DNA of 64,000 nucleotides from Didymella arachidicola (GCA_016630955.3 CM049988.1:1736001-1800000), one strand, 5' to 3'; counted from the first letter of the stretch, positions 1-12,100 are shown. Notes: generated by a model from the sequence alone, not told the origin. Program-made: numbers and translations.

Positions 1-183
1 CCTGAACTAATTAACAACCTTAAGGTGCGCGCTACGGATAGGTCTACATGCTCAGCGTACACTTTTCCTCCATCTTATTCTTATGAAGAGGAAAGAGAGT
101 GTCGAGTGGATGCATCATAGCAATTAGGCTGACCATTAGTGGTTTGCTCCTATACGACCGAGTCTGACGAATACCATTAGGAC
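1..183. other. intergenic flank left of first transposon
   Basis: I see no convincing coding sequence, RNA gene or repeat in this short stretch. It ends at the TA dinucleotide that flanks the first Fot1-like element. Confidence 0.4.
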
Positions 184-185
184 TA

Positions 186-250
186 ACGTACATCACATGC
201 GAGCGGAACACATGGGCGAGCGGAACACTTTTGCCAAGACTCTACCAAAA
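186..250 (+). repeat. left terminal inverted repeat of element A
   Basis: Reverse complement of 1994-2058; identical over the outer 55 bp. It contains two direct copies of gagcggaacac (one beginning near 200, the other near 216), which look like a paired transposase-binding site, then the motif ttgccaagac that recurs in the two Fot1-like elements near 59-61 kb. Confidence 0.9.
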
Positions 251-314
251 TCACCCCTATTATGGCCCAAAACACCACAAATTGGCGCTGCATAAGGCAA
301 AACAAGCTGTAATA

Positions 315-1978
315 TTACTTAGGGACCTCTTCTGGTCTATTATTGCACGTTCGCGCGTTATGCCCACCCTCTCCGCACCTTCCACAGCGTCGTTGGGATG
401 GTTTACCTCCTTTAGCACGCACCTGCGTCTTCCTCTTCTTTCCATCACTACGCACGCCAAACTCTGATAGAGCAGTCTGCCGCTGGCCCTCTTCAACTGT
501 GAGGCTTCCCCCTGTCTGGATATGCCTTCTTTTGCGCGATTTACGTTCTGTAGCAGCTGCTAGAGCTGCGTGAAGTGCAGCGTTCTCCCGTTGTGCCAAA
601 GCCAGCTTGTGCGCAACTATTGCTGCCCCCTTTGAGACCTTCTCAAACGCTTCAACCATAGAGGTAGGTAAGCTGTCTATGTGCCTCTGAATCCTCTTCT
701 TCACAAGCGTTGATTGCGACCCAAACTCTAGGGTATTGCTTGGGGTTTGCGACTGCCAGAGCGGGCTGTTTTAGGGGAGTGGTGGCGATGGGGTGCGCAG
801 CTTCACATTCAGAGCCGATATGACGCGATCTGGGGCAAACGGAGCCAATCCGGCCCATCGGAACCCTCCTTAAATGTTGCTAGAGGTAATGGCTTTGTTA
901 TAAGCCGCTCTGAAGCATAGGAGGAACTCCTGCTTTGTAATGTGGGTGATCCGGTTGTGTATGAGCCGATTGACCTCATCCCCGTACGCCTTCTTCAGAG
1001 GGCCAAAACAAGCCACATCAAGTGGCTGCAGGAAGTGCGATGAGTGTGGAGGCATGCATAGACCTATAATATTGTGATCCTTGCAGTATTCCTTGAATTC
1101 TGTGGAGTTGTGGCTCTCGTGGCCGTCGATAACCAGCAGTCGGTGGGTACCAACAGTACGCGTCTTTGTATGCTTGTCAAAGTGCTTCAACCAGTCAAAA
1201 CCAAGCTCATTGGTAGTCCAGCCGTTCTCAGAGACAGCAACAGTCCAATCCTGGGGCAGGTCATCGTCTTTGTACCAGTTGGACTGGTGGCGGCGGGCTT
1301 TGAAGATGATGTAGGGCGGAATGGCCCACCCTGTGGCATTGATGCCCTGGATGACCGTTACCCACTCGCGATTGCCTGGCTGGACTGCCTTTGCCCGTCC
1401 ATGGTTCTCTGAAGCTGTGACGACTGCTCCTGGGCTTATCTGGCCCATCATGAAGCCTGTCTCATCGAAATTGTACGTGTCGTCGTCCTGGATGCCATAC
1501 TTGGCTTTGGTATTGGCTACAAGGTCAAACCAGCCCTGTATAACCTCAGGATCCTCACAGAGGGCTCGTTTGTAGTCGTACTTGCGATTGAACACCACTT
1601 TGAGCTCCTCCTGACGCGAAACGAACGTGCTGGCCCAGTTTGAGCCAACAGGGGCCAAACCGCGCTCTTTCCGCAGAGAATTGGCCATATCAGTCACATC
1701 TGCAAGCCGGGGGGGGGGGGGGGGTCATCCTTGCTTAGCTAGCTCAAGTATATGCGTAACAATCACCTGCTCCTCAGTATTGGTCAGATTCCGTGAGTTG
1801 GCCATGGTATCAACGCGTGAAGGTCGTCTGGCGCGTCGATGATGTAGCGTGGTCAAGGGCACGTTGTAGATAGCTGCAGCGCGTCGCAGGGAGAGTTTTA
1901 GGTCTTGTTTAAGAGCTTGGATTGCAAGCTGTATCTGAGCTTCTTTTAACGCGTCTTCTGTTGTTTTCGTGGAGGCAT
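315..1978 (-). pseudogene. Fot1-like DDE transposase pseudogene of element A
   Basis: Read on the minus strand from an ATG at 1976-1978. The N-terminal helix-turn-helix part (containing RRAAAIYNVP and MANSRNLTN) is out of frame with the ATG because of a frameshift about ten codons in. A second lesion lies where a run of 16 C (minus strand) follows an in-frame TGA near 1725. The central part (1697-870) is open and carries the DDE core motifs YNFDETGFMMG, LLVIDGHESH and LQPLDVACFGP. Two further in-frame stops occur, one at about 870 and one near 773, after which the frame reopens (704-315) and ends in a CCHC zinc knuckle (CGRCGEGGHNARTC). At least four inactivating lesions make it non-functional. 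Its closest relative in the window is the split element at 61.0 kb. Confidence 0.88.
1709..1724 (+). repeat. G16 homopolymer inside the transposase pseudogene
   Basis: Sixteen consecutive G on the plus strand, at the point where the transposase reading frame breaks. The corresponding site in the related element at 61.38 kb has only a short C run, so this is either slippage expansion in a dead gene or an assembly error. Confidence 0.85.
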
Positions 1979-1993
1979 TAGTAGAGGTTGGTG

Positions 1994-2058
1994 TTTTGGT
2001 AGGGTCTTGGCAAAAGTGTTCCGCTCGCCCATGTGTTCCGCTCGCATGTGATGTACGT
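1994..2058 (-). repeat. right terminal inverted repeat of element A
   Basis: Inverted partner of 186-250, ending gcatgtgatgtacgt immediately before the flanking TA at 2059-2060. Confidence 0.9.
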
Positions 2059-2060
2059 TA

Positions 2061-3838
2061 CCGTTTAGATGAATCCAAAAAAGCTGATAAAATTGACATT
2101 ACTTTGCAGATGTCACCAACAAATATATCGCAACTTGGTACACAGCGCATTGAATACACAAGCTTTCGACCTTTAATACTACCAAACAACAATGCCACAC
2201 GTCGATTTTCTCCATGCATGACTAGGTACGATCATATCCGCGCTCTGATCGTCAAACTAGCAAGAATGAGGTTGTAGTCTTACGCAATTTGAGGAACATG
2301 ATCGAGATTGGCCAAGCTGGACAATGTGATAACATCCATGGATGCCGACCCTTGGTGCACATGCATATAGAAGGTTTCAATATTTCGCGTTCTCGTTTAT
2401 AACACGGACGAGATTCCAGGCAAAGAAACGACAGCATGAGAAACAGCACGCGATGCATTAGATAGGTGCTGATGGCCAAATGGCCATGGAGTATGGTTGA
2501 CCTTCCGGGTACCTTAGCCATCAAGGCAACATCAACATCCAAGGCTTTGTGAGATTTCTAACCTGAAGTCGAGAAATGACACGATCGATCACACTGACGG
2601 GCACAACGTACACTTCGCCTGCCAAAACCGAGCACTTCCAGGATGTGCTTCCGTGTGGGCGGCATTGCGTTTGTTCTGCATTCCAGTCATGTCCGCTCAT
2701 GACCTCGGCCTCTGACATGCACAGCACGTATTCACGTATCGCACTCACCACCTACACAGCCTCAACCTGCGCCACAAAGCCCTCGATCCAGACTCTTCAA
2801 AGCCAAACTATTACAGGATTGCCGTTCCGAAACAATCGTGGAGTGAATCCGAATAACAACCTGAAAAATAAACTACCGAGCTATGAAGCCGCGCCCCTAG
2901 TGCGAACATGAAACCCGCACCAAGACGTCTTTGTCAACATGTCTTACCGTTGAGAACAACAACAAAAGCCCACACAAAACATGACGATGCGTGGAAATTG
3001 CTCGGTACTGCGCCAGAAGAAAGATTTGATCGGCGGTCCGGATTCATTGATTCTCTCAGCTCATTGAAATTTGAAACTGCGTAACACAGTGGATGCATGA
3101 CGTGATGTTCAGGGTTCAACTCTTTCACCTCACGGCCGGGCGTCGGTGGGTGCCCCGTCAACGCGCTTTGAAGATGAGGTCAAGTGCATGGAGCGACGGT
3201 GGCACCGTGTTGCGGCTCAACCTCTTCAGGAATGTGGAGTCCTGGCAACGTGCGCGCACTGCCACATCTCGAATGAAGGTCGACGATCACAATCCCTTGT
3301 GTGCGGAAATAGCAGCCACGAGCCGTTTCGGGCCATACGACTCGTTGTAACACCGGGGATCCAACTATCGAACACGGAGAGGGCGGGAAGATGTTTTTGT
3401 ATGCTTTGATTGATTTTTGTCAAACGATTGCTATTGAGCTTTTACCCAATGTTCTAGGTATATGGGTATCCAATCCATACACCAACCCTAGATAAATGTG
3501 TACACACGAAGAAGATAAAAATGTTTGTCAAGGAGAGACAAGAAGTGTGAAAGAAGCGCCGACTCCTAACGACCGTCTAAACCCCATATACAACATGAGA
3601 CCTAGATGGTAGAAGCGACGTTCTGAGCGAACCAAACCAAAACCTCAATGGTTATTTTTCTTGACTCCGAACGCTTGATCCGCTTGATGCAAAACTTGGG
3701 AAGACATATCGTAACGTGTCGTGCAAAGCGCTGACCAGCCTGCGCTAGCAAATCTTGGGTATATTCATAGTGTCGTCTAGCGACACCGAGCTAGCTGTGC
3801 TAAAGGCTGGCAAAGGAGGAGAGGTAGCGGTTGGGTGC
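2061..3838. other. intergenic, no recognisable gene
   Basis: 1.8 kb with only short open frames on both strands, none with recognisable domains or plausible exon chains. The right part is presumably the 3' flank of the minus-strand gene that ends at 3839. Confidence 0.4.
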
Positions 3839-4678
3839 TTAGTTGACCATGGACCAGCTACCCTTGACGCGGGTCCACTCGGTCATGCCGATGGCAGCCC
3901 AGGCAGCGTCAGAGAGGTCGAGGTCGTGGCCAGAGCAGCCAGGGCACAAATCCATGATCTTGGCATCGACAGACTTGCCGCCGTACTCGATGCGGATCTT
4001 CTGTCCGCACCACTTGTTGGTGGCCTTGCCGGTCATGGTGTCGTAGGTGGAAGCACCCCAGGCATCGGCAGCAAGAGCTACATACATGTCAGTGGCCTGC
4101 ATGGGCTCACCGCACGCACCGAGAGCGCCGTTCAAGGGGTTGATAGTCAGGTCGACGCTAGCGAAGCTCTCGCCGGTAGACCCAGAAGAGCTGGAACCCT
4201 CCTGGGAAGGTGCAGCGGCGGCAGCGGTGGTAGTAGCAGGGGCAGCAGAGGTGACAGGAGCGGGAGTGTAGGCAGCCTCAGTGGTGGTTGGCGCGGCTGG
4301 GGCAGGAGCAGCAGACGAGGTCTCGACAGGCTTGGGAGCAGGCGCGGCGGAAGAGACGACGACAGCAGAGGTAGGAGCAGGAGCAGGAGTCTCAACAACG
4401 GGAGGAGTGTAGACGCTGGAGGGCTCCGGGGAGGGAGTGTAGGCGGGTGTAGAGGCAGCGACAGGGGTGGTAGTAGCGGCTGCCTGGGTGGGCTGCTCGA
4501 AGAAGTAGCCACCGGTCGTGGTGGAGGCCGAGGTGACGGGCTCGTCGTCCCAGACGGTGGTGTAGACGACTACGGTCTCGTATGCAACCTCAGTCTTGGT
4601 GACAAGGTCGCGCTTGAAGGGGGCCGCAGCGGCCATGGAGCCGAAAAGGGCAGAAATGAGAACCTGGGAGTACTTCAT
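3839..4678 (-). CDS. secreted RlpA-like double-psi beta-barrel protein (Asp f 7-like)
   Basis: Intronless, 279 residues. A signal peptide covers about residues 1-19 (hydrophobic core, AAAAP cleavage region), followed by a possible Kex2 dibasic site (FKRD). Residues about 50-175 are low-complexity Thr/Ala/Pro/Ser, as in an O-glycosylated linker. The C-terminal ~100 residues form the conserved domain: cysteines in GACGEP, KWCGQKI and DLCPGCSG and the DPBB signature DLSDAAWAAIG. Proteins of this design in fungi (Asp f 7-type allergens, riboflavin-aldehyde-forming-enzyme-like) are extracellular; enzymatic activity is unproven for most of them. The start is the only ATG giving a signal peptide. 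The leader holds four 18-bp repeats and a TATA-like sequence lies about 270 bp upstream. A long plus-strand open frame overlaps it and is a shadow of its biased composition. Confidence 0.88.
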   Translation of the reverse strand: MKYSQVLISALFGSMAAAAPFKRDLVTKTEVAYETVVVYTTVWDDEPVTSASTTTGGYFFEQPTQAAATTTPVAASTPAYTPSPEPSSVYTPPVVETPAPAPTSAVVVSSAAPAPKPVETSSAAPAPAAPTTTEAAYTPAPVTSAAPATTTAAAAAPSQEGSSSSGSTGESFASVDLTINPLNGALGACGEPMQATDMYVALAADAWGASTYDTMTGKATNKWCGQKIRIEYGGKSVDAKIMDLCPGCSGHDLDLSDAAWAAIGMTEWTRVKGSWSMVN

Positions 4679-4690
4679 GTTGTCGGTGGT

Positions 4691-4762
4691 GGATTTGCTG
4701 GTTGAGCTGGGTTTGCTGATTAAGCTGGATTTGCTGGATAAGCTGGATGTGCTGAATAGCAG
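4691..4762 (-). repeat. four tandem 18-bp units in the 5' leader of the Asp f 7-like gene
   Basis: Units at 4691-4708, 4709-4726, 4727-4744 and 4745-4762; plus-strand consensus ggatttgctgrwtaagct, the last unit being the most divergent. In the sense of the gene the leader repeats an AGCTTA..CAGCAAATCC unit and lies 13-84 nt upstream of the ATG, so it is probably transcribed into the 5' UTR. Confidence 0.85.
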
Positions 4763-4944
4763 ATGCTGGTAGAGAGTGAGTCTGGTGGTGAACTGGCTAG
4801 CAGTTGCGTGGATAGAGACTGTTGGCGGTGTTTGTCGTAATGACTGCTAGAGATACTGGATCTCAAAGGGAGTGTGGGGGAAAATGAAAGTGAACAAGTG
4901 CTAGACCTCAAGCCTGTAGAGAGTGGACAGAGCAGGAGGCAGCG

Positions 4945-4953
4945 GGTTATAAA
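4945..4953 (-). promoter_or_regulatory. possible TATA box of the Asp f 7-like gene
   Basis: Minus-strand TTTATAACC about 270 bp upstream of the ATG at 4678. Position and sequence suit a core promoter with a leader of roughly 240 nt, but this is inferred from sequence alone. Confidence 0.4.
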
Positions 4954-7746
4954 GACGAGTGAATGTGTTGGGTGGTGGGGAAAGAGAGCAAGCTGCGCAG
5001 TGGAGCGCAAAGTTGGACTCGTGCGCCTAGTGTCTCCGGTGGCCCCCTAGCAACCTCGCATCCTCCGCTCGCTTTCACGCTGCGCTTGCACCCTTGTCGC
5101 CTAGCAGTGCGCTGGGCGCCCCGTCCAACGTGGCCGCACTGCGTGACTGCACGTCCATGCCTTCGGCCCGGCTGCCTTTGAGGGAACGGCGCTGCCTTGG
5201 TCACACTCAACAACGGACTGGCGCCGTCACCACCGTCGCGCTCGAGACTGCATGCGCGCCCACGCTGCTTTACGGCAGATGGCACATGTCAAAGGGCCCC
5301 GAGGGCAGTGCCAACCCGTTTCTTTCACCCATTGTTGCGTGCGACAGCCAGAGCGCATCGGAACCAGGCCTTTTGCGCTCTCACTGTGCTGCAAATAGGT
5401 GATCAAGCCTCTGCCTCGATGTGGTCAAGCATCAGGCACCACACAAGGTGATGTGTCTCACGTTTCCGCAAGGGGCGCCGGCCGAGAGCCGAATCTGACG
5501 AATCGCTGCGCGGCACTGCACTGATCGTCAGGAACGTTCGTTTTTGCGTGCGGCCTTGCCAGGGGATGGCTGCAAGCTGAGCGAAACGCACAACGAAACA
5601 GGCCGAAAGCAGCATGTCTGCGCCTCCCCCCCATCAGCTCAGGAGCAAACCAAAACTGTCACTACTTGTCAACCCGCACACTCGATGGATGAGTGATGTT
5701 GCAGGCCCAGAGCAGTGCAGGATGAAGGCAGATCCGCCACTCACACGGCGTGGAGCCGTGGGCACTCAGAATCTGCTCCCACAGGCGCCCAATTGGCCAT
5801 GTCGTCGCTCCACTGCTGCCAGCGACTGCCAAAACCTGCTGTGCGCCGCTTTGCGACGTAGCGCCTGTAGGGCATCGAGTCCAGCGTCAAGGTGAGGTAA
5901 CTCTGACTGGCCGTCTCACTGCGACTCGCTCGCTTTTCGCCTCAGCCCACTGTTCCGCATCCCCACGACCTTCTGGACTCTCTTCATCGCATCACCGAAA
6001 GCGCTCACCCTGCGCAGGAAATTACTTGTGGGGCTCCTGCAAGATGGGCGTTTTTCTACTGGGCGGCAGCCTTCCGCGCGGCAGGGCACGCTCAGAGTTT
6101 GCGCTCACCTATCGATACCGATAACTACCCATCTCCACACCCGGCATGTTGGACCTATCGTGACGGCAGAAGACCATTCTGCCGCTGTTCTGGGCAGAAA
6201 AAGAGATTTTTCTGGGTTCCGTTGTTGTGCAGCTCTGGTGTCTGCATCCGCCTGGAGGCCGCGCACTCCCTCACCGCGGAGCTAGAAGATTATGCTGCTG
6301 AATGGAGTACGTCAACGACTGTACGGCTGCATGCAGTCTGTTCGGCGGGGTAATAGCAAGTTAGCAACCATGGAGAAAGGGCAAGGTCGTGGAACACATT
6401 CTAGATGTTCAGTCGCTGTTCTATCGCTGGGCTCATTCTGTCCCATGGTTCGACAGACCGTTCTGCCAGTCATCGTGCATTCCACGGCCAACCTCTCAGA
6501 CACTTCTCCGACACCTGCCGAGTCCGCCGACGAGAATTGTCGGCTTTTGCAACTTGCATACACGAGCAAGACATCTGTCAAATGCCATGCCTAGCCATTC
6601 ACGTTTCGGCTCATGGGGTGGCCGAAAGCTCGGCCACGACACGTTGTGGCTCTAGTCAACGTCACCTTACTTGAGTCACTCGCAAGTGCCTTTACCATCA
6701 CACCTGGCTTGTGGCACACCGCAACTATGAAGCCATGTGAGAGTGACGCAGATTGATCTGCCACCAGCATGTGGCTCCGTCGATGCCAAATCACGGTCTC
6801 AAGCGAGTGGCCCTGAATCATCTACGCACGCAACACCGCAATTTATCTCTAATATCTGACTTGTATCCAATACCGTGGGGATGGTTGTACATGATTGGAC
6901 ACTACGGGACCTAGACACCAGGTGTGGTAGAGCAACATTAGCAGTATCGACAAGACTTGGCTACCCGAAACTCGACCAACCATCCCAAAGACCGAGACAC
7001 TGCAGCAACAGTCACGCCAGCACATGCGACTGTGGAGATTACGCGAGGCCTCTGGTCGCTCTCGCTACGACAGTCGAATGCCGTGCGTCGTATCGCTGAC
7101 CAGCGAAAGCTGAGTATAGTTTTTGAGCACTGAATATCTCTTTACGCATGCGTCGTCGTGACCGTCAGGTGCAGCTGCGGTCTAGCAGCTACATATCTTC
7201 GTCTTACTTGTTGAGTCACTGTATGTGTCAGTCTCTCGTCCGTTTGACACGTATATTCATACCGACACTGCAGCATACCCCTCGGGTAAGTCGAAGCTCT
7301 CTTCGCCACTGTATCCTAGTGTATCTGTAACGGCCTCCTTTCGTTCCGAGTGTGTTACTCAACCCGATCAGACACGGGCTGGAAGCTTCGCGAAGGACAT
7401 CAATGATATGCCAGCAGCCATGTTCGTGAAGGCGGACTATGCGTCGACTTGTACCATGTACGACTGACCAAAATGTGCGTCTGAGAGCGCTCCGTCATCA
7501 TTTGACCAACTACACGCCGTGTAAAAGACATCATTCCAGAGATTGAGGAGTGCGGTAGGTACAGAACGACGTCAGTATAGACCTTGGTCTGCAATAGTCT
7601 TTCTCATTGGGCATCGACTGGTAAAAATGTTGCATTGTCTCGTTGAACCATCCATCTGGCGTGGTCATCAAATAGTGGGCTGTAGTCTGCGTCTGCTCGG
7701 TTGAGGCCCATGTCTCATCAGCCATATCACTCGTTCCTTCCTCACT
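4954..7746. other. gene-poor intergenic region
   Basis: 2.8 kb, fairly GC-rich between about 5.0 and 6.7 kb. Many short overlapping open frames on both strands, but none shows a domain, signal peptide followed by conserved sequence, or a chain of exons I can defend. No tRNA, repeat or transposon end recognised. Confidence 0.4.
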
Positions 7747-8170
7747 ATGGTTCGTGCTTTCTTTGCAGCTGCCCTCCTGACTGGGAATGCCTCAGCCACA
7801 CCATAACAAGGCTCAAGAAAGGCAAACACGAAAGGCTACCCGTTCGTGGATCCCTTGTCGGACTACAAGCCCCCGCCGAACCCTTACTACCTCAACGGCG
7901 GCTTTCGACTGGCGGACATACAAGGCTTATGGCGTCAATCTTGGTAGCTGGCTCGAGAAGGAACGTACTCACGATCCGATTTGATGGGTTGGTGTGGGAG
8001 GCGACAGCGTCATCGACGAGTGGGCAAGTACTCAACTTCAACGCAGCGTGCACACGGGTCTGATACATTACAGTCCTTTATCAGCTGCTAGGCAAGCGCT
8101 GTGGACCCGTCCTCGAAGCTAGATATGCCAGCTTCCTTAACTACACTACTCCAACACTGTCGTCATCAGC
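7747..8170 (+). pseudogene. relic of a secreted glycoside hydrolase (GH5 exo-beta-1,3-glucanase-like), N-terminal part
   Basis: An ATG at 7747 opens a signal-peptide-like start (MVRAFFAAALLTGNASA), which hits a stop near 7801. The same frame resumes with GYPFVDPLSDYKPPPNPYY. A one-base shift at about 7902 moves the frame to DWRTYKAYGVNLGSWLEKE followed by THDPI, a TGA where a tryptophan is expected, and then GGDSVIDEW. After further damage a third frame at about 8106 gives CGPVLEARYASFLNYTT. The order (signal peptide, GVNLGSWL, DEW, CGPVLEARYASFL) is what I recall for the amino end of fungal GH5 glucan 1,3-beta-glucosidase-like proteins. The rest of the catalytic domain is not found, so this is a truncated pseudogene. 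Family assignment is from memory of motifs, not a search. Confidence 0.65.
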
Positions 8171-9148
8171 CCTCGCGTCTCCTACTTTGCTGCTGCTGGC
8201 GTGTATGCAAACTACGTCAACCCAGCTGTCTGCGGTCAAGCGCGCCTACCTCTACTTTGCCTGCAGGTCTGGCTGCCTTACTGTGTATCTTTGTTGCCAA
8301 CGTCGCTCGCTTCAGGTGGTGAACCCAGGTTATACGGAGAAGGGAAGATTGGGACAGGCCATGTGAGAATAGCAATAAGTTAAAAGGTGTACAACAGTAG
8401 GTAGCACAGTTAGTGAAACATGTTTTCTGAGTCAGCCTAGAAAAGACCGGTCACCCCGCAGCTCATGCTGCGGTCGGTCTGAACATTATTACAGGCTTTA
8501 TACGAAGTTTGATCACTACGTCTCGCCGTCATTTCGTTCAATGTTTACTTCTTTTTCATCATCTCTATCTCTGAAGTGCCAACAAGGTTTCCCTACTGTC
8601 AAGAGTCACAGGATATGACTGTTTGCACCATGATATGTCTAGGGTCTTCAAGCGGTGACGACAAACGCGCGCAGCCGACCGCAAAATGTCCGCCAACCAT
8701 AACAACAAGACGGAGAGCCGCAGAACATGTTTCAATGATGAAGCATACAAGAGTCGGAAACCCCACAGCCTTGGAAGCAAGCCGGGCCATGTCTGGTGCG
8801 GTGAATGCACGGCGCAGAGGGGCACCCAAGCAGGAGGACCGCGCCGGTGAAGGTGAGGCCCCGTTTGCACACGCCTCAACACAACACCACGTCACGAAAA
8901 CCTTTTCCCCGCGCCTCTCACTCCATCTCGGCACCCTCACTTCACTTTGGATCACCCCGACTTTGAAATTAGCTACGATTACTTCGCCTGGAAACGCTTT
9001 CGACGCGGCTTGTGTCGCGTGTATTGTTTTTGCAATTGAACATAATACGCTTGGGATCGAGCACAAAGCCATAGGTACAACTACTGTGCACGTCGTGTAG
9101 ATATCGCCAGGCTAATCTCTCGTTCAGCTCACGCATCGCTCAACTGGC
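8171..9148. other. intergenic / upstream region of the DUF3638 gene
   Basis: No recognisable gene. Open frames of 157-174 codons on opposite strands between 8576 and 9100 overlap each other and resemble nothing I know; the stretch just before 9149 is the likely promoter and leader of the large gene. Confidence 0.4.
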
Positions 9149-12100
9149 ATGGCTCCGTCAGGCGGATGGCGCCTGACCGCAGATGCGACCGCCTACCTGA
9201 TCAACCATGTTGTTCTTCCGCCAAAGCTTCCACAAGAAAACGACTTCGACCCTTTTCTTGAGCGATGTCTCCTTGAATTAGTCCTCTGCTCCCTTCAAGA
9301 TCTGCGCGAACATGTCGACGACCCAAAGGCGAAGACGGATATCACTGCTGCTGTACAATCAATCACCTACCTTGACAACAGCCGAGACCGAGATGGCAAC
9401 GTCAGTGAGCTGCAGTTACGGGCAACCCTAGAAAAGCTCATGACTGCCTCTTCCGACGGGAAAGTACCGCTAGAGATCAAGGCCCAAAATGCTGGACTCA
9501 TCATCACCCGTGGTCCTGACCGCATCATCTTTGAAACCTTCGAACTTTCGCCTTTGAACAAAGCAGCAATGGGCGCGGTAGGAAGACTGGTCCGAACATT
9601 TCCAGGCTCCGCTTCGAGTGTACCCACATCCACAATGAAGGAACAAGATTTCGTTGACTCGCTGGCCTTCACGCTTGCGAAGATGTCGACTCAGATTGCA
9701 CCGGGCTTCCAGCCTCAAGTTCGAAAGGCCGGAATCATGCTTGACGAGAACCGAGATACGACAGATCCAGCGCTGCTGACGGACTGGCTTATGAACTACA
9801 TTGCGGCTTTCGGTGGCTTCACGAGCACTGCCTGCATCTCCAAGAACACCCGGGAAGAAGTTCTGTGGCTGAATTGTCTACAGCCCTGGCGGCGGTCTCC
9901 ATTGTGGCTTCTTGTGCGCGTGAGCTTACAGCTGCTCTTCACTCAGCGACAAGACACCAACCAACCAACCGACGTTCTCTACAAAGGCTTCATGATTCAA
10001 TTACTATCCCGACTTCTGAGTTTGGCTAAGGAACACCGGAAAGTGCTGGGCGACGAATCTGTGTACCTCATCCACGCGAAGCTCGCACGTCGGATCCGTA
10101 AATTTGAGAACATCGGCCCGGAGATGCTGCTCAAGGCACCCTGGATGACGAACATCAAAGCGAACATGATCGAGGCACATGCACCCATGAAGGAAGACTG
10201 GATAGCTCGAACAGGGTGCTCGCTCTCAAGTTTTGCGCCGCAGAGACTACACGCCATACAGCCTGCGAACGATCTTGACATGGCTATGCCTGAGCTCGAT
10301 GCAAACCTAGCCGCCATCGCAGCGAGAACCCGCATTACTACTCGGGCTAAGTTCATCCCAGCAGAGGTTTATCCTATATACCCATCCGACAACATCCCCT
10401 CAACACTCGACGCTACTGGCGATTATAAGTATCAACGCATCGCAGCATTAGAAGCTTGGGTCGAGCAGCACATGAAACCGTGGTTGTCCATACACATCCA
10501 AGAAGAGGACACTTGTGCACAGTTGCGTCGTCTGATTGAGCTGTACCATCGGAGTGCTAGTGTTGTATACGCGGGCATACCGGTTAGCCTTTCGGTCATG
10601 TACCTCACGCTGTTAGAGCTCTGGGTGGCCTGTGACAAGTCAGCTTGTCACATTCACCCTTTACTAGGAAGTTACGATCCTGAGATTGACCTGAGCGAGT
10701 TTCAGTGTCTTCTTCTGCCATTCGAGAGCCAAATGGCTCGGTTGCACGAACTTGAGCGCTACGTACATTCCCGGCGTCATTCTGCTAGCAGCACCAACCC
10801 GTCAGTATTTCGGAACTTTGGGCACCCCGCGTCGTTCGCTGTCAAATATTTTGACAACTCACCCCACCTTCAAGATGTACTGTCAAACATCAAGCGCGTC
10901 GCGTCTACCAAGCAGAAGCAGAAGGGCGAGGAACTAGCCCAGCTCAAACAACAACACAAGAACCTCATGGACCGTTACAACTCCGAGCCTTGCGAGACAC
11001 ATCAGGTCATTTGTAACCACTACCACGGTTATACCGAGAGCAAACACAAGCCAAGCTGTACCCGTTGCGCATGCAGAACTTCGGCAGACAGCCTGAGCAT
11101 CGGCATCTACGAATGGCCGGTCTCATCTGACGAGCCCGCAGCTAAGGCTACCATATTTGAGCTGCTCGTTCCGCACACTTTCAGCGAGTGGCGAGATGTT
11201 TCCACGTTCCTGAAATCAAATGTTCTTGGCTATCGCAGCAAAGCATCGGGACAGCCCGTGGCTCGTTATACCCTGGACCAGCATCGTGACCTATCTCATC
11301 TGCTGTCCCCGCAATATCAAGGACGACGTATTGTGCCTCTGTCCGAGGTCAAGTCGAACAAAGTCACTCATCGCAACAACAAGAAGGGAATCCAAAACCT
11401 TAAGATTGACGACGTTTGTCTGCCCAATGGGTTGCGATACGGTTATTTCGACAAGTTGATTGGAGCTTACACCAGCATCTCCAGCCCCGCCAATGATGTT
11501 GCCAGGAAGTGCATGTATCGCATGCCAAACAGACGATCCAAGGTTCTCGAACGCTTCATGCACAGGTTCCCTGGTAACGCTGATGGCATGCAGCCAAACG
11601 AAGTAATCGCTACCCAATCTGAGTGTCCAGCTCACTTTTCGCTCGACGAATACGAGACATTTGGCTCGCTTCCATTGGGTCGCAACGTTCTATACTTGAA
11701 CATTCTGGTTCAATTGGCTACACCTAGCATCGACTTCACAAAAGCGGAGACTCATACGCTTGTCCTGCAGGTTACCGAGCAGACTGGACTTGCCAGCGGC
11801 TCATCCAGTCGTGTCAACCATTCGATACTCGAGGAATCGACATTTGGCCATGTGGTGCTCGATCAACTGGTGATCTGTTTGCGTCGCGTGGCAATGAATT
11901 GGGAGTCTTGGAGAGCCGTTGCCTCTTTCGTGGCTCTTTCTCGTCGCGTTCTGACCCTCACTACCTGCTCAAAAGTTCGCGGGCGTTGTCTGGACTTTCT
12001 AGACGAAGCGCGTCAAATCAGCATGAAGTGGCTCCATCGTCTCGAGAGAGACGCAGCTGCTTCTACAGACGACAGTCAGAGGGCGGAATTATACTCACGG

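Larger units (their letters stand above)
184..2060 (-). mobile_element. decayed Fot1/pogo-like (Tc1-mariner superfamily) transposon, 'element A'
   Basis: The element spans 186-2058 (1873 bp) between TA dinucleotides at 184-185 and 2059-2060, as expected for a TA target-site duplication. Both ends begin acgtacatcacatgcgagc and match perfectly for 55 bp, then with small differences for about 65 bp. Each end carries the 11-mer gagcggaacac twice in direct orientation, followed by ttgccaagac. The interior encodes a minus-strand DDE transposase that is broken in several places. Size, TA target and transposase type are those of Fot1-class fungal elements. The nearly perfect ends contrast with the broken gene, so the copy may have moved by transposase supplied in trans, or the gene decayed recently. 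Confidence 0.92.

Noticed and set aside
2298..2345. IGQAGQCDN string reminiscent of a tubulin N-terminus
   Set aside because: Isolated match with no following tubulin sequence in any frame.
3755..4705. 316-codon plus-strand frame
   Set aside because: Antisense to the Asp f 7-like gene; Gly/Ser/Arg repeats mirror its Thr/Ala/Pro linker.
8576..9100. 174-codon plus and 157-codon minus frames
   Set aside because: Mutually antisense and featureless; probably upstream region of the DUF3638 gene.
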